64,000 bases of DNA from contig OY756970.1 in the NCBI GenBank assembly GCA_963580455.1, positions 12,834,001 to 12,898,000 of the forward strand, in the 5' to 3' direction. Positions 34,059 to 44,544 of this stretch are shown here, piece after piece. Position numbers and translations under genes: made by a program. This DNA comes from Euonymus europaeus. Taxonomy: Eukaryota > Streptophyta > Magnoliopsida > Celastrales > Celastraceae. Under the pieces are notes generated by a model, which made no database searches, was not told the origin of the DNA, and saw nothing but the letters and a program-made list of their open reading frames with translations. How positions within the stretch are numbered: position 1 is the first letter of the stretch; the number at the start of each line of letters is the position of its first letter.

Positions 34059-34136
34059 GCACACACGTGTCACGTCTAATATATATATATACATACGTAT
34101 AATATATATACATATATATATATATGCACATGGCAT

Positions 34137-34173
<37 letters not shown>

Positions 34174-34377
34174 ATAGATCATATATATACAAAGCAAAAG
34201 TAAGGATACTTATATGTAACAACAACATGGATACCTGTGGTGATGAGAATCGGGTCCAGGAAGGAGATTAAGGTGGGGCTGTTATGAAAGTGGTGCAGTG
34301 ATGAAGGTAGAAGAAGGTGCAAAGGTGTTGCCGCCATAAATTATCAGGCCCAAAAGCCGGCCCAATAAAGTATTTAT
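34017..34377. repeat. Long AT microsatellites, then short unique sequence
   Basis: Runs of (AT)n dominate 34017-34190. 34191-34377 is unique-looking sequence without an ORF and leads to the left end of the large MULE. Confidence 0.75.
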
Positions 34378-34796
34378 GTTTATTACCAACTAGTCATTTG
34401 GGATAATACATAGCCGGTCACAAGTGATTCCAACTTTTACTAATCAGTCATAAAAAAAACTTGTATTCATATTTAGTCACATGAAATTTTTCGTATACCA
34501 AAAATACCCTTGGTACTGTCAAAAAGCTGGACATTCTAGAAAGATGCAAAATTTTCAAATTTCAAATTTTTTGTATACATTTTTTGTGGATTTTTTCTCT
34601 CTCTTATGCACTCTCACTTTCACTTTCTCTCACTAAAATCTCATATATTTCGGTCACCTTAGATTTTCCGACCATTTTTCGGCAAAATCTCACTAGTAAG
34701 TTCCTATTTTCAGTTTTTTTTCAAGATTTATGATTTCTTTTTCAAGATCTATGAGTTTTTTTCAAGATCCATGAGTTTCTTTTTTCAAGATCTATG

Positions 34797-35050
34797 GTTT
34801 TTGGTATTGTATGATGATTGTGTATTTGTCCAATATTTTCATCATTTTGTAATGAAATTTGAATGGCTATACTGTTTAAAAGTTCATACATGTTTCTCAT
34901 CCAAAAAGATCCAAACTTTCTATGATTTTTGGTATTATATGATGATTGTGTATTTGTCCACTATTTCTCTTCATTTTGTAATGAAATTTGATTGTTGATA
35001 CTGTTTAAAAATTCATACATGTTTCTCATCCAAAAAGATTCAAACTTTCA
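34797..35050 (+). repeat. Two tandem copies of a unit of about 128 bp
   Basis: TTTTTGGTATTRTATGATG ... TCATCCAAAAAGATYCAAAC occurs twice, at about 34797-34915 and 34925-35048. Confidence 0.75.
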
Positions 35051-35190
35051 TTATTTGATACTGTATGTGTTTGATATTTTATGTGTTTCATTATGTGATA
35101 CTATCAATACTACTTGTGTTGTTTTCTTGCAATATTGATTTGTTCCATAATATTGTGTCCTCAGATATTGATATGATTGTTGATACTGTT

Positions 35191-35960
35191 AATTAGATGG
35201 ATACTGATATGATTGTTGATAATACGAATCAAATGTAGTATTATTGATTTTTTGATGTTTTTGTGTATGTTGATGCTTCTGATAATGTTGATATTGATAA
35301 TTCTGAAAATGCTATTGTGATACTATTAATACTACTTGATACTATCATTATTGTTTATACTACTTATGTTGTTTTCTTACAATGTTGATTTATTCTATAA
35401 TACTGTGTTCTCAGATACTGATATGATTATGATACTGTTAATTAGATAGATACTGATATGATTGTTGATACTACGAGTCAAATGTAGTATTATTGATTTC
35501 TTGATGTTTTTGTGACTGTTGATGCTTCTGATAATGTTGATATTGACAATTCTGAAAATATTGTTGCGATACTATCAATACTACTAGATACTATCAATAT
35601 TGTTCATACTATTTGTATTGTTTTCTTACAATGTTAATTTATTCATAATGTGTTCTCATGTACTGATATGATTGTTAATAATGTTAATTAGATGGATACT
35701 GATATGATTTTTGATACTACGAATCAAATGCAGCATTATTGATTTCTTGATGTTTTTGTGACTGTTGATGTTTCTGATAATGTTGATATTGACAATTCTG
35801 AAAATACTGTTGTGATACTATTAATACTACTTCATACTATTAATACTGTTTCTGCTACTTGTGTTGTTTTCTTACAATGTTGATTTGTTCTCAGATACTC
35901 ATATGATTGTTGATACTGTTAATTCGATGGATACTGATATGATACTACGATACTGATATG
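35191..35960 (+). repeat. Tandem array of units of about 245 bp
   Basis: Units start at AATTMGATRGATACTGATATG near 35191, 35440, 35686 and 35921. Each contains several GATACT words, TGATGTTTTTGTG and TGTTGTTTTCTTACAATG. Confidence 0.8.
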
Positions 35961-36072
35961 ATTGTCCACAACAAGAACTTGGATCGTAAGTCTCTGAAAT
36001 ACTGTGAAATCTTGATACAACTTAAATTTATTAATGAATACAACCTCATATTTTTCATTAACCTTAATTTCA

Positions 36073-36224
36073 GGGTTGATTGTGGATATCATGTATGTTA
36101 CATCATGTCCAGGTTGGCAAAACATGAAGCAATTGAGGAGTCATTGTCTTCTGACAAAATGAGAATCTTCAAGGCAGAAATGGTGGATAAATTCATATAC
36201 GACTACAAGATTGAGAATGCATAG
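36073..36224 (+). pseudogene. Ulp1-like (C48) protease last exon in the small MULE
   Basis: After a TTTCAG acceptor the frame gives RVDCGYHVCYIMSRLAKHE, EESLSSDKMRIFKAEMVDKF and ends at TAG. DCG contains the catalytic Cys of Ulp1/SENP-type SUMO proteases. A preceding piece (about 35962-35995, NLDRKSLKYC) corresponds to the region near the catalytic Gln. The His and Asp exons are absent. The larger MULE holds the homologous exon on its minus strand at about 44550-44707. Confidence 0.75.
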
Positions 36225-36289
36225 ATCTGAGAGCTCCATTGTTGATACTGTATATATATATGTAGTTGGCGCATTGCAGTTATATTATG

Positions 36290-36700
36290 TCTGTTAACTC
36301 TTTGTCCACTCGTTATGGACAATGTTAACTCATCTTGACCCTACTGATGCTACTAATACTGTTGTTAGCAGTTATATTATGTCTGTTAATTCTTTGTCTA
36401 CTCGTTACGGACAACGTTAACTCATCTTGACCCTACTGATGCTACTGATACTGTTGTTAGTACGTATAATGTTAATACTACTTACACTATTGACGTGACC
36501 GAAAAATATGGAAGGTGACCGGAAATTTTGAGAGTACCGAAAATTTTGAGAGAGTTCTAGAATGGGAGAGAGATGATGAGATGAGAGAGATGACCGGAAA
36601 ATATGGAAGGTGACCGGAAATTTTGAAAGAGTACTTGAAATTTTGAGAGAGTTCTAGAATGGGAGAGAGATGATGAGATGAGAGAGATGAGGACATTCTT
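36290..36700 (+). repeat. Two short tandem duplications near the right end of the small MULE
   Basis: A unit of about 100 bp with CTTTGTCYACTCGTTAYGGAC is duplicated at 36270-36470, and another unit of about 100 bp with GACCGGAAATTTTGA and GAGAGTTCTAGAATGGGAG is duplicated at 36495-36690. Confidence 0.75.
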
Positions 36701-36933
36701 GGCATTTTAAAAAAATCATTTCAAAATCTTGCATTGGTAAACGAAAAAGTATGATTTATTGGTAAATAAGAAAAAAGTGTGACTTTATAAGAATTGGTGT
36801 CACAATAGATGACTTCCCCGTAAATTTCCCTAGTCATTTATAGTGACATGTTTGACCAATAAGTCACACAGTAAATGTTTTTACCAATAAATCATAACTT
36901 TCACAGTTTTCAAGGCAAGTGGTACTAAGTTTT

Positions 36934-37819
36934 TGTTGGTTTTTTCATTTAAGGAAAAAAAGATTGAAAATTGTGAGATATATTTAATTTTGACTATTGG
37001 ATGAGTATGTGCAGTGAAGTACCTTACTACAGTGGTGCAGTAGCCTACTTCAGTAGCCCGCGTAGACTATAACTTTTTATTTAAATCATGAGCTTTAATA
37101 TTGGGCTTTAATGTAAAGTGTGCGTGGGTTTTGTTTTAATATGATATGTGTCATCTACTCATAGGTCTTTACAAAGAGATAAATATATGGTTTTGTTAAG
37201 TGTTAATGTTCTAGTGAGATTTAAAGTGGTGCATGTCTATCATAACTCTCTTTGTAGTATTTTGTTTTATCTCATGTTGCTTTACAGGAGTTAAGAAAGA
37301 ATTCTTATGATGGTGTGACTCTTGTCCAATATAAAGTGCAAGACAACAATTGAAGAGCTATCGGAAGCAGCGCTTAATTCCCGAATATTTGAGCTTCGGT
37401 CATTGTTTTATTCTCTCTCATATTATGCTTGTAATGGTAAGATTATTCATGTAAATTAAGAGATTAGCTTGAGAAAGAGTTTCATACTTTATTTGTGTTC
37501 ATGGTGAGAAGGAGTGATTCCTTATTCGTGAAGTCTTTTGGAGACGCCAAAAGCAGCTCTACCTAGGTGGGTTGAGTGTGGAGGAGAAACATACACTAAA
37601 TGAATGAGATGCACAAGCGATGTCTTTAGGTCAAAGATAGGGTTGTACTCTTGATTTGTGATTAGTGGATTGTTTCTCAAGGTTGGTCGCCCATAGACTC
37701 GAGGTTTTTTCCAGTAAGGTTTCCTCGTTAAAATCGTGGTATTCTGATTTATTTTTATTTTTCACATTTAAGTTTCCATATTTTTTGACTAACAATCTTG
37801 GTGAAAAATCAAACTTTCA
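36934..37819 (+). repeat. 5' LTR of the non-autonomous element
   Basis: 886 bp, TGTTGGTTTTTTC...AAACTTTCA. It aligns over its whole length with 38693-39582, with substitutions and a few single-base indels. Confidence 0.93.
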
Positions 37820-38692
37820 AGTGGTATCGGAGAAGGTGTCAACATGGAAACCAGAACGAATCATATATCACATTTTTTTATGGCTCAAATGACTCTTATT
37901 TCAAGGCAAAGTGCTCAAAGGTTGGTCAATACATAGTCGAGTACTGATAAAGAAAAATCTGCAATTGCTGATTACGTTGAGGTAACTTCCAGGTAAACTA
38001 CCTTATTGAGGCAGAAGTATACAGATGCAACTGAGGTAACCTGCAGCAAGCCTACCTCGACAATTTTATTTCATATAGTCAAAATAATTTGTATCTCTTG
38101 GATATATTGCTATTGAAAATCGATTGACTAACATTTTTACAAAGACAAACAAAGGTTTTTGTTCTTAAGAAAAACACTAGAGATGATTACAATATAATAA
38201 ATTTTCAAGTAGCTTGAGGTCACATGTGTGTGGGACATGCGATTTAATTCTTGATCTATGATTAAAGCATCGATTGTTTGATGTTACCTCCAAGTGTGGT
38301 TGTTGTTAAATAGCTAATCCGTTCATACAATTGAAAAGATCATGTTATTGGTCATATATTGTTTTTCACAAATCTCTACTTGCAAAGTCTGATTGACATA
38401 ATGCTTGAGATTTTTCTTGATAGGTCTATTGAACAATTTTTTGGGAAACTTGATGCAAGTAATTCAAATGGAAAAGGCTATGTCAAAGGTATTTAAAAAA
38501 AAGGATATGTATCTCTTGAAATAAAGGGAGCCCTAAGGTAAGAAGGTATGTATCTTTTGAAATAAAGAGAGCTATCTAAGCTTGAGGGGAGTTGTTGTTT
38601 GAACATGTACTTATGATATTATGCTCGATATTATGTTTGCATACGTAAGTTATTGGTTGGTATTTTGATCCCATAATTGTTAAGGGGGAGAT

Positions 38693-39582
38693 TGTTGGTT
38701 TTTTAATTTAAGGAAAAAAAATGATTGACAATTGTGAGATATATTTAATTTTGACAATTGGGTGAGTATGTGCAGTGAAGTAACTTACTACAGTGGTGCA
38801 GTAGCCTACTTCGATAGCCTTCGTGGACTATAATTTCTTACTTAAACCATGAGCTTTAATATTGGGCTTTAATGTAAAGTGTGCGTGGGTTTTGTTTTAA
38901 TATGATATGTGTCCTATACTAATAGGTCTTTACAAAGAGATAAATATATGGTTTTGTTTAAGTGTTAATGTTCTAGTAGGATTTAAAGTGGTTCATGTCT
39001 ATCATAACTCTCTTTGTAGTATTTTGTTTTATCTCATGTTGCTTTATTGGAGTTAAGAAAGAATTCTTATCATGGTGTGACTCTTGTCCTATATAAAGTG
39101 CAAGACAACAATTGAAGAGTTACCAGAAGCAACGCTTAATTCCCGAATATTTGAGCTTCGATCATTGTTTTATTCTCTCTCATATTATCCTTGTAATGGT
39201 GAGATTATTCATGTAAATTGAGAGATTAGCTTGCGAAAGAGTTTCATAGTTTATTTGTGTTCGTGGTGAGAAGGAGTGATTCCTTGTTCGTCAAGTCTTT
39301 TGGAGGCGCCAAAAGCGAGCTCTATCTAGGTGAGTTGAGTGTGGAGGAGAAACATACATTAAATGAATGGGATGCATAAGCAATGTCTTTAGGTCAAAGA
39401 TAGGGTTGTACTCTTGATTTGTGATTAGTGGATTGTTTCTCAAGGTTGGTCGCTCATAGACTCGAAGTTTTTCCCAGTAAGGTTTCCTCGTTAAAATCGT
39501 GGTATTCTGATTTATTTTTATTTTCTGCATTTAAGTTTCCATATTTGTTGACTAACGATCTTGGTGAGAAATCAAACTTTCA
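38693..39582 (+). repeat. 3' LTR of the non-autonomous element
   Basis: 890 bp, TGTTGGTTTTTTA...AAACTTTCA, preceded by the purine tract AAGGGGGAGAT at about 38682-38692. Confidence 0.93.
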
Positions 39583-39995
39583 GTTTTTTTTCAAAATGAC
39601 AACACTGCCCTTATTTGTGTGTTTTGAATCAAGTTAAATGTGTGGGCTTTCTCTCTCTTCTTCTTCGGCTGGTCTCTATGGTGTGATGTCTCCATTTCGA
39701 ATGTGTGAGCTCCGACCGAACAAAGCTGCCTTATTTTCAACCATTATTCTCCGATTAGTTTAGGCGAAGCTTTGGTGGGTTGGACAGCGTCTTCTAGCTA
39801 GTTATGAGTTCTAGTATATTTTTGATGTGCAAGTATAGATCTGATGTTGTGCCTGTAGCGGTTGGTGTTAATTGTGGTTTTGATAGGTTAATGAGGAAGT
39901 TGGGTGGGAGTTTTAATTTGTTAGAATTTGATAAGGTTTCATTGACCTATGTTGTACCGGGGTATGATAGGTTCATTGTTAGGAGACAATATGAT

Positions 39996-40027
39996 TTTGA
40001 TACTATGCTTGCATTGGCATGAAGTTT
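39996..40027 (+). repeat. 32-bp direct repeat, left copy
   Basis: TTTGATACTATGCTTGCATT... to AAGTTT, identical to 42402-42433. The two copies bracket the 2.37-kb LTR-like insertion. Confidence 0.95.
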
Positions 40028-42401
40028 ATGTTGGACCATAGGTCCTACATTTGTGTTTTGATGCAAAAATACATATTGGACTATTTGATTGTGCTTAACT
40101 TTGGATGAATTTGGATAAATCATGAAATGAATTATATCTACTGATTTAAGCTTCATTATATATCTTTGGAATCATGTTTGATCATGTATGATATAAATTG
40201 GATGAATCTGGAATGACTTATTTTTCGATGCTAAAATCTGTCACAACATCACACTGCGCACACGTTGATTGAACAGTCATAACTTATTCATATTAGCTCT
40301 GATTGACTTGATTCTTGTTCTGAAAATTATTTAAGACACTCTGGAATTTTTCATTGTCAAATAGTGTCAGGTCAATTTTATGCTTATCAGGTTCAATTTA
40401 TCTGTTGAAATAAATTCACCTGTGTAGTCATTAAACTGGGCTAGTTGAGATTTGCATGATCAAATTGAATGACCAAATGACCTCAGTTATAAGTGAAATT
40501 TTGTATGCACATTCAATTATATATGAAATGATTTATCATGTGCTTACTTGAATTTTATTAAGCTTATAACATGTTGATTAACCTAAGTGCTAGCATTGAA
40601 GCTCTTTGAGCTTACAAGCAAAAATGGGATGTTTTGTCATCTATTCTTTTTGTAGGCTTAATCAACTGATCATCATGAGCCTATTTGAAGTATCATGAAG
40701 CTGATTCTATTGAGAAAATTTGTGCATCATGATTTGAAGCTCATGTAGACAAGTTTGGACATGGTCAACCCTACTTGGTTCAAGGTTGACATTTTGTGTG
40801 CAAGAAATGGTTCCAGCCGTGTGCCTTGTGTTATTATTGCTGGAGAATTAACTCAAGAACTTCTAGAAGCCTTATCATGTGTTTTGGAGTCAACAAAGTA
40901 GAGGGAATACAAGTTTGAAATACTTGGTTGGTAGTGTGCCTAACACTTGCACTATGGAGACAAGGAAGAGACAAGGGAGAGACAAGATTACATAAAGTTA
41001 TAATATTTTCCAGAATTTAAGATGGACTTGTTTGGCATTCCTTGAGAGAGTTGCTACATATAGAAGAGTAATGTGTTTGATCCAAACAAGGTGCAACCCA
41101 TGGTGACTTTCTTGGAGAAATATGTCCAACGGCTTGATCTTCAATGGCTGAGATCAATTTCATTTGAATTAAAGAAGGGTCCAGATTTTATAGAAAATGA
41201 AAGGCCAAGATTTGAAGTGGTGTTGATCCAATGGCTAAGATTGTGTTTTGTTTGGAATGAACAATAGGGGGCAGCAACGTCTAGGTGTGGTGAAGAAGCA
41301 TTTGCAGATTTTTTTCTAAGTGTTCAAGCTTACTTGCTCTCAACTTCATCTTCTTGATTCAAGCTTCTTCCTTGCGATCTCTTGCTACCACTTTGATTAC
41401 ATTCAAGCCCTCATCTTCCTATTTGAAAGAGAGATCCAAAAACTCCTTGAACCACCCCAAAATCTTTCTACCCTTGGGTACTCTTGGTGTGTTCTTGAGA
41501 GTTCTTCAACAAAGCTTCACCTAAACCTATTATTGATCTTTTGTGAGCTTTGTGTGAGATTACAAGAGTGTTTGCTACACATTTGATTCCAAACCCATTT
41601 GAGCAACATCTTGTGAATTTGAGTGTTCTCCAACCATATATAGCCTAGAGCTAATCTTGAGAGAACCAAAATCCAAATACTTGTAAAAGTCCCTTTTGAG
41701 GGCATTACCTTTGAGAGGTGTGTGAAAGTTTAAGGTTAGCTTCAAACCTTGTTGGTGTACAAGTTTGGGGTGTTCTTGGAAACCCTAAGTTTGTGGTGAA
41801 CTTGCAAAACCACATATATCCTTTAGTGCATTGGGAAATCCTAAGCTTGAGGGCTTAGGTAGTGGATGTAGGTGTGAGCACCGAACCACTATATATCCTT
41901 GTGCACACTATTTTGATTTCCTTGCTTGTTTGTGTGTTAAACTTGCTGCCTTGTAGTGACTTGTTTTTTATTATCATTCTATTGGTGTTATTGGTGATTT
42001 GTGTGCCTTAGAAGTTGATATTAGGGTGTTGCTTGCTGCCATTGCTTGTTGGGATATTGCTTGTGGTTGAACAACTTGTGATTATTGAATTCTAGGTATA
42101 CTTTTGAATTTTAATTTTCCAGAATACCAATCTGTCCGTGAATTTTTCATATAGCTAGACTTTGAATTTTAAGCTGAATTTTTGATATAGTGTTCATTGA
42201 GGTGTTGTAATATTGCATATCAAATTTCGTTACATTCCGAGTTGAATTGCTAGGTCAAATTACATTTACACGATTAGTGCGCAGATTTGCATTCTTGACA
42301 TTGCCTTAATCATTTGTGAGTTTTTAGGTTGTGGTTTTGTACTTGGGGTTTATACTTAGTTTTTTAAAACACAATTCACCCCCCCTCTTGTGTTAGCATA
42401 G
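40028..42401 (+). mobile_element. LTR-like insertion (possible solo LTR, copia SIRE-like end)
   Basis: It starts TGTTGGACCATAGG at 40029 and ends CACCCCCCCTCTTGTG, then TTAGCA at 42398, so it has TG...CA termini. The C-rich end resembles LTR ends of SIRE-type copia elements. No polyprotein is present, consistent with a solo LTR. The first 1.27 kb is repeated inverted at 27870-29144. Instead of a 5-bp duplication, the flanks are the exact 32-bp repeat. Several short ORFs inside match nothing known. Confidence 0.7.
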
Positions 42402-42433
42402 TTTGATACTATGCTTGCATTGGCATGAAGTTT
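42402..42433 (+). repeat. 32-bp direct repeat, right copy
   Basis: Identical to 39996-40027. The transposase frame continues after it (GLKFVDILM). Confidence 0.95.
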
Positions 42434-44039
42434 GGGGTTGAAATTTGTTGACATTCTTATGCCTTGTGCTGGTATGGCTAATTGTGGTAGTATTGGAAGT
42501 GTTAATGAGTTTGCTAGGACATTTGATACTGTTGTTTTAGATGATACTGTCAACCTTGGTACTGTTCCTGAGAATGATACTGTTGGTGATTACAATGATA
42601 ATGTGCGTTCTTCGTCATTTGACAGCAACAAAAGCTTTCTTTCCTGTCAAGGTTAGTTCTTTGTGATACTGTTTAAGTTTATGATATTGTTTCTCTCTTT
42701 TTTTTTCTTTTTTTTTCTGATACTATGCAACTTGATACTGTGGTTGGTACTCTATTATTCATACTGGCTTCTTTTTCCCTACTTCATATTGTTCCTCCTT
42801 TTTCGTTCATACTGTGACTCTAGTTTCTTTTGTTGATACTATCTTCGTTCTCATATTCCATATTGTTTATACTCTTATCATAGTTGATAATGTTTTTTTA
42901 ATTCTTCTTCTTTATATTGTGTTTCTCATTTATTCTTCATACTGTTTCTTTTTTAGCATGATACTGTGTAGGTTTATAGCCATTGGCATATGCTATAGTG
43001 AGCTCGGTGAACTATGATAATTGGTATTGGTTTCTTCAACAACTGCGGTCTATTATTTCTCCGAATAGGGAACTTACATTTCTATCGGATCATAATGCTG
43101 GTCTAATTGAGGCTTTATCGAAGGTATTTCTGATGTTGAATCATTTTTTTGTTTGCAACACTTGAAGATGAATTTGAGGGATAGATTTAGTGGATGTGGA
43201 TTTTCCAATAGTTATAGAGAGCGGATGGTTTGGTTGCTAAGGGAGTGTGCACATGCTCCTAACACTGCAAAGTTTAATGAGAGGTTGCAGATGTTCAGAA
43301 CAGTGGGTGGGGTTATAGTTGAAAGATTTTTAGAGGACTTGCCATTCAAGAATTGGGCGATTGCTTATAGTATGAGATGTCGCTATAGTGAGATGTCGTA
43401 TAATGCGATCTAGTCATTTAATACACGAATAACTGGTTGTCGTAGTTTGCCAATAACGTAGTTGGTTGATAGATTGAGGATGAAGTTAATGAATTTGTTT
43501 GACAGTAGGAGTAGTGAGGCTGATAAGTTTTGATACTATTCATGTCTACTTTGATACTGGCCAATATTATTTTTAATACTGATTATGGAGACTATGATAC
43601 TATATACTGACTATGCATACTATGATACTGTCCAGGTGATTGGTCTGCCAATATTTGTCCTAAGATGTTAAAGAAGTTGAAAGATTATGGAGAGTATGCA
43701 TGTAAATTGGGCATGAGAAGATCATGTGAGAATGTTTATGAAGTGTATTCAGATCCATCCGTACATGTTGCATTGGGCTTCGTATATGTTCTCGTCCGTG
43801 TTGATGCTTTTCAGAGATCATATGCAGAGCCAATTAATCATATTCCGACCTACTTGAAGGACGAGTTCGTGAGGTCGGATGACTTAGATATATTGTCGTC
43901 ACAGATGAATAGGGTTGCTGGAAGGCCTAAAAAGAGACGAATTAGATCTAGAGGATAGAGGGTCAAGATGATTCGATGTGGTAGGTGTGGGAAGCTTGGT
44001 AACCATAATAGGAATTATTGCAAGGAACCAATTGGTTGA

Positions 44040-44540
44040 TTTCATATTTTGTTTTTATGTTATAGTTGTGTTTTAATTTATTGTAAGATTTATGTGGTCA
44101 TAATTGCTTTGGTGTATGTGTTTTGGGTTTTTTTTCCTTAGTATCAGGATATTAAAAACTCAGTACAATCAGTATCGAATTTACAGTATCAATAATATCG
44201 ACAGCATCATTGTTTTTCCTTCAAATGTATATACTGCATGGTCATGATTATTAGTATCAATAATATCAGGAGTATCATACATATTATCTCACCGAACTAT
44301 ATCAGACATATTATCATACATATTACAGTTCCAAAATAGTTAATTTAGTATCAAAATTAATATGTATGATAATATCAATAATATCAAAAATCAAGTTAGT
44401 ATGAAAGTTAATAGTATCAATAATATAACTAGTATTATACCCACTGGATAAACAGTTTCAAAATAACCAACCATATCGACAGTATCAATAAATACTTATA
44501 CCTCATACTAAGATAACAGTATCCAAATTCATTTAGACTG
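44040..44540. other. Intergenic stretch between convergent MULE genes
   Basis: No ORF. From about 44140 rightwards it is dense in AGTATC (GATACT on the minus strand), while sequence left of 44040 has GATACT on the plus strand. The switch in motif orientation falls here, between the two gene ends. Confidence 0.6.
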
Positions 44541-44544
44541 TAAG

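Larger units (their letters stand above)
34400..36830 (+). mobile_element. Non-autonomous MULE with Ulp1 remnant, inside the TIR of the larger MULE
   Basis: A 2431-bp element flanked by a perfect 9-bp target duplication TAGTCATTT (34391-34399 and 36831-36839), diagnostic of Mutator-like transposition. The ends are imperfect inverted repeats (GGGATAATACATAGCC against GGGAAATTTACGGGG on the complement). Subterminal inverted similarity continues in TTCGGTCACCTTAGATTTTC (about 34648) against the complement of 36600. The interior has only the last exon of an Ulp1-like protease, embedded in tandem GATACT-rich sequence, and no transposase. Its relative, the larger MULE, could have supplied the enzyme. 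Confidence 0.9.
36934..39582 (+). mobile_element. Complete non-autonomous LTR retrotransposon
   Basis: A 2649-bp element with two LTRs (36934-37819 and 38693-39582), an 873-bp interior and a perfect 5-bp target duplication GTTTT (36929-36933 and 39583-39587). A primer site close to initiator-Met tRNA (TGGTATCGGAG, 37822-37832) follows the 5' LTR, and AAGGGGGAGAT precedes the 3' LTR. The interior begins like a copia gag (METRTNHI) but has no protease, integrase or reverse transcriptase, so it must borrow enzymes. High LTR similarity implies it is younger than its neighbours. Confidence 0.93.
39804..44039 (+). pseudogene. MULE (MuDR-type) transposase gene, decayed and interrupted
   Basis: From ATG 39804 an N-terminal region (LTYVVPGYDRF) reaches a TGA at about 40020-40022, is interrupted by the 40028-42401 insertion, and continues to about 42656. 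After GATACT-rich intron-like DNA, a TATAG acceptor opens at 42980 with PLAYAIVSSVNYDNWYWFLQ, FLSDHNAGL (second catalytic Asp), LQHLKMNLRDRF and VIVERFLEDLPF. Then comes NAI-stop-SFN, where relatives have the catalytic Glu before SFN, so the Glu codon became TAG. The stretch that should hold the first catalytic Asp is missing. The tail has GRPKKRRI and a CGRCGKLGNHNRNYC zinc knuckle. Confidence 0.85.
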
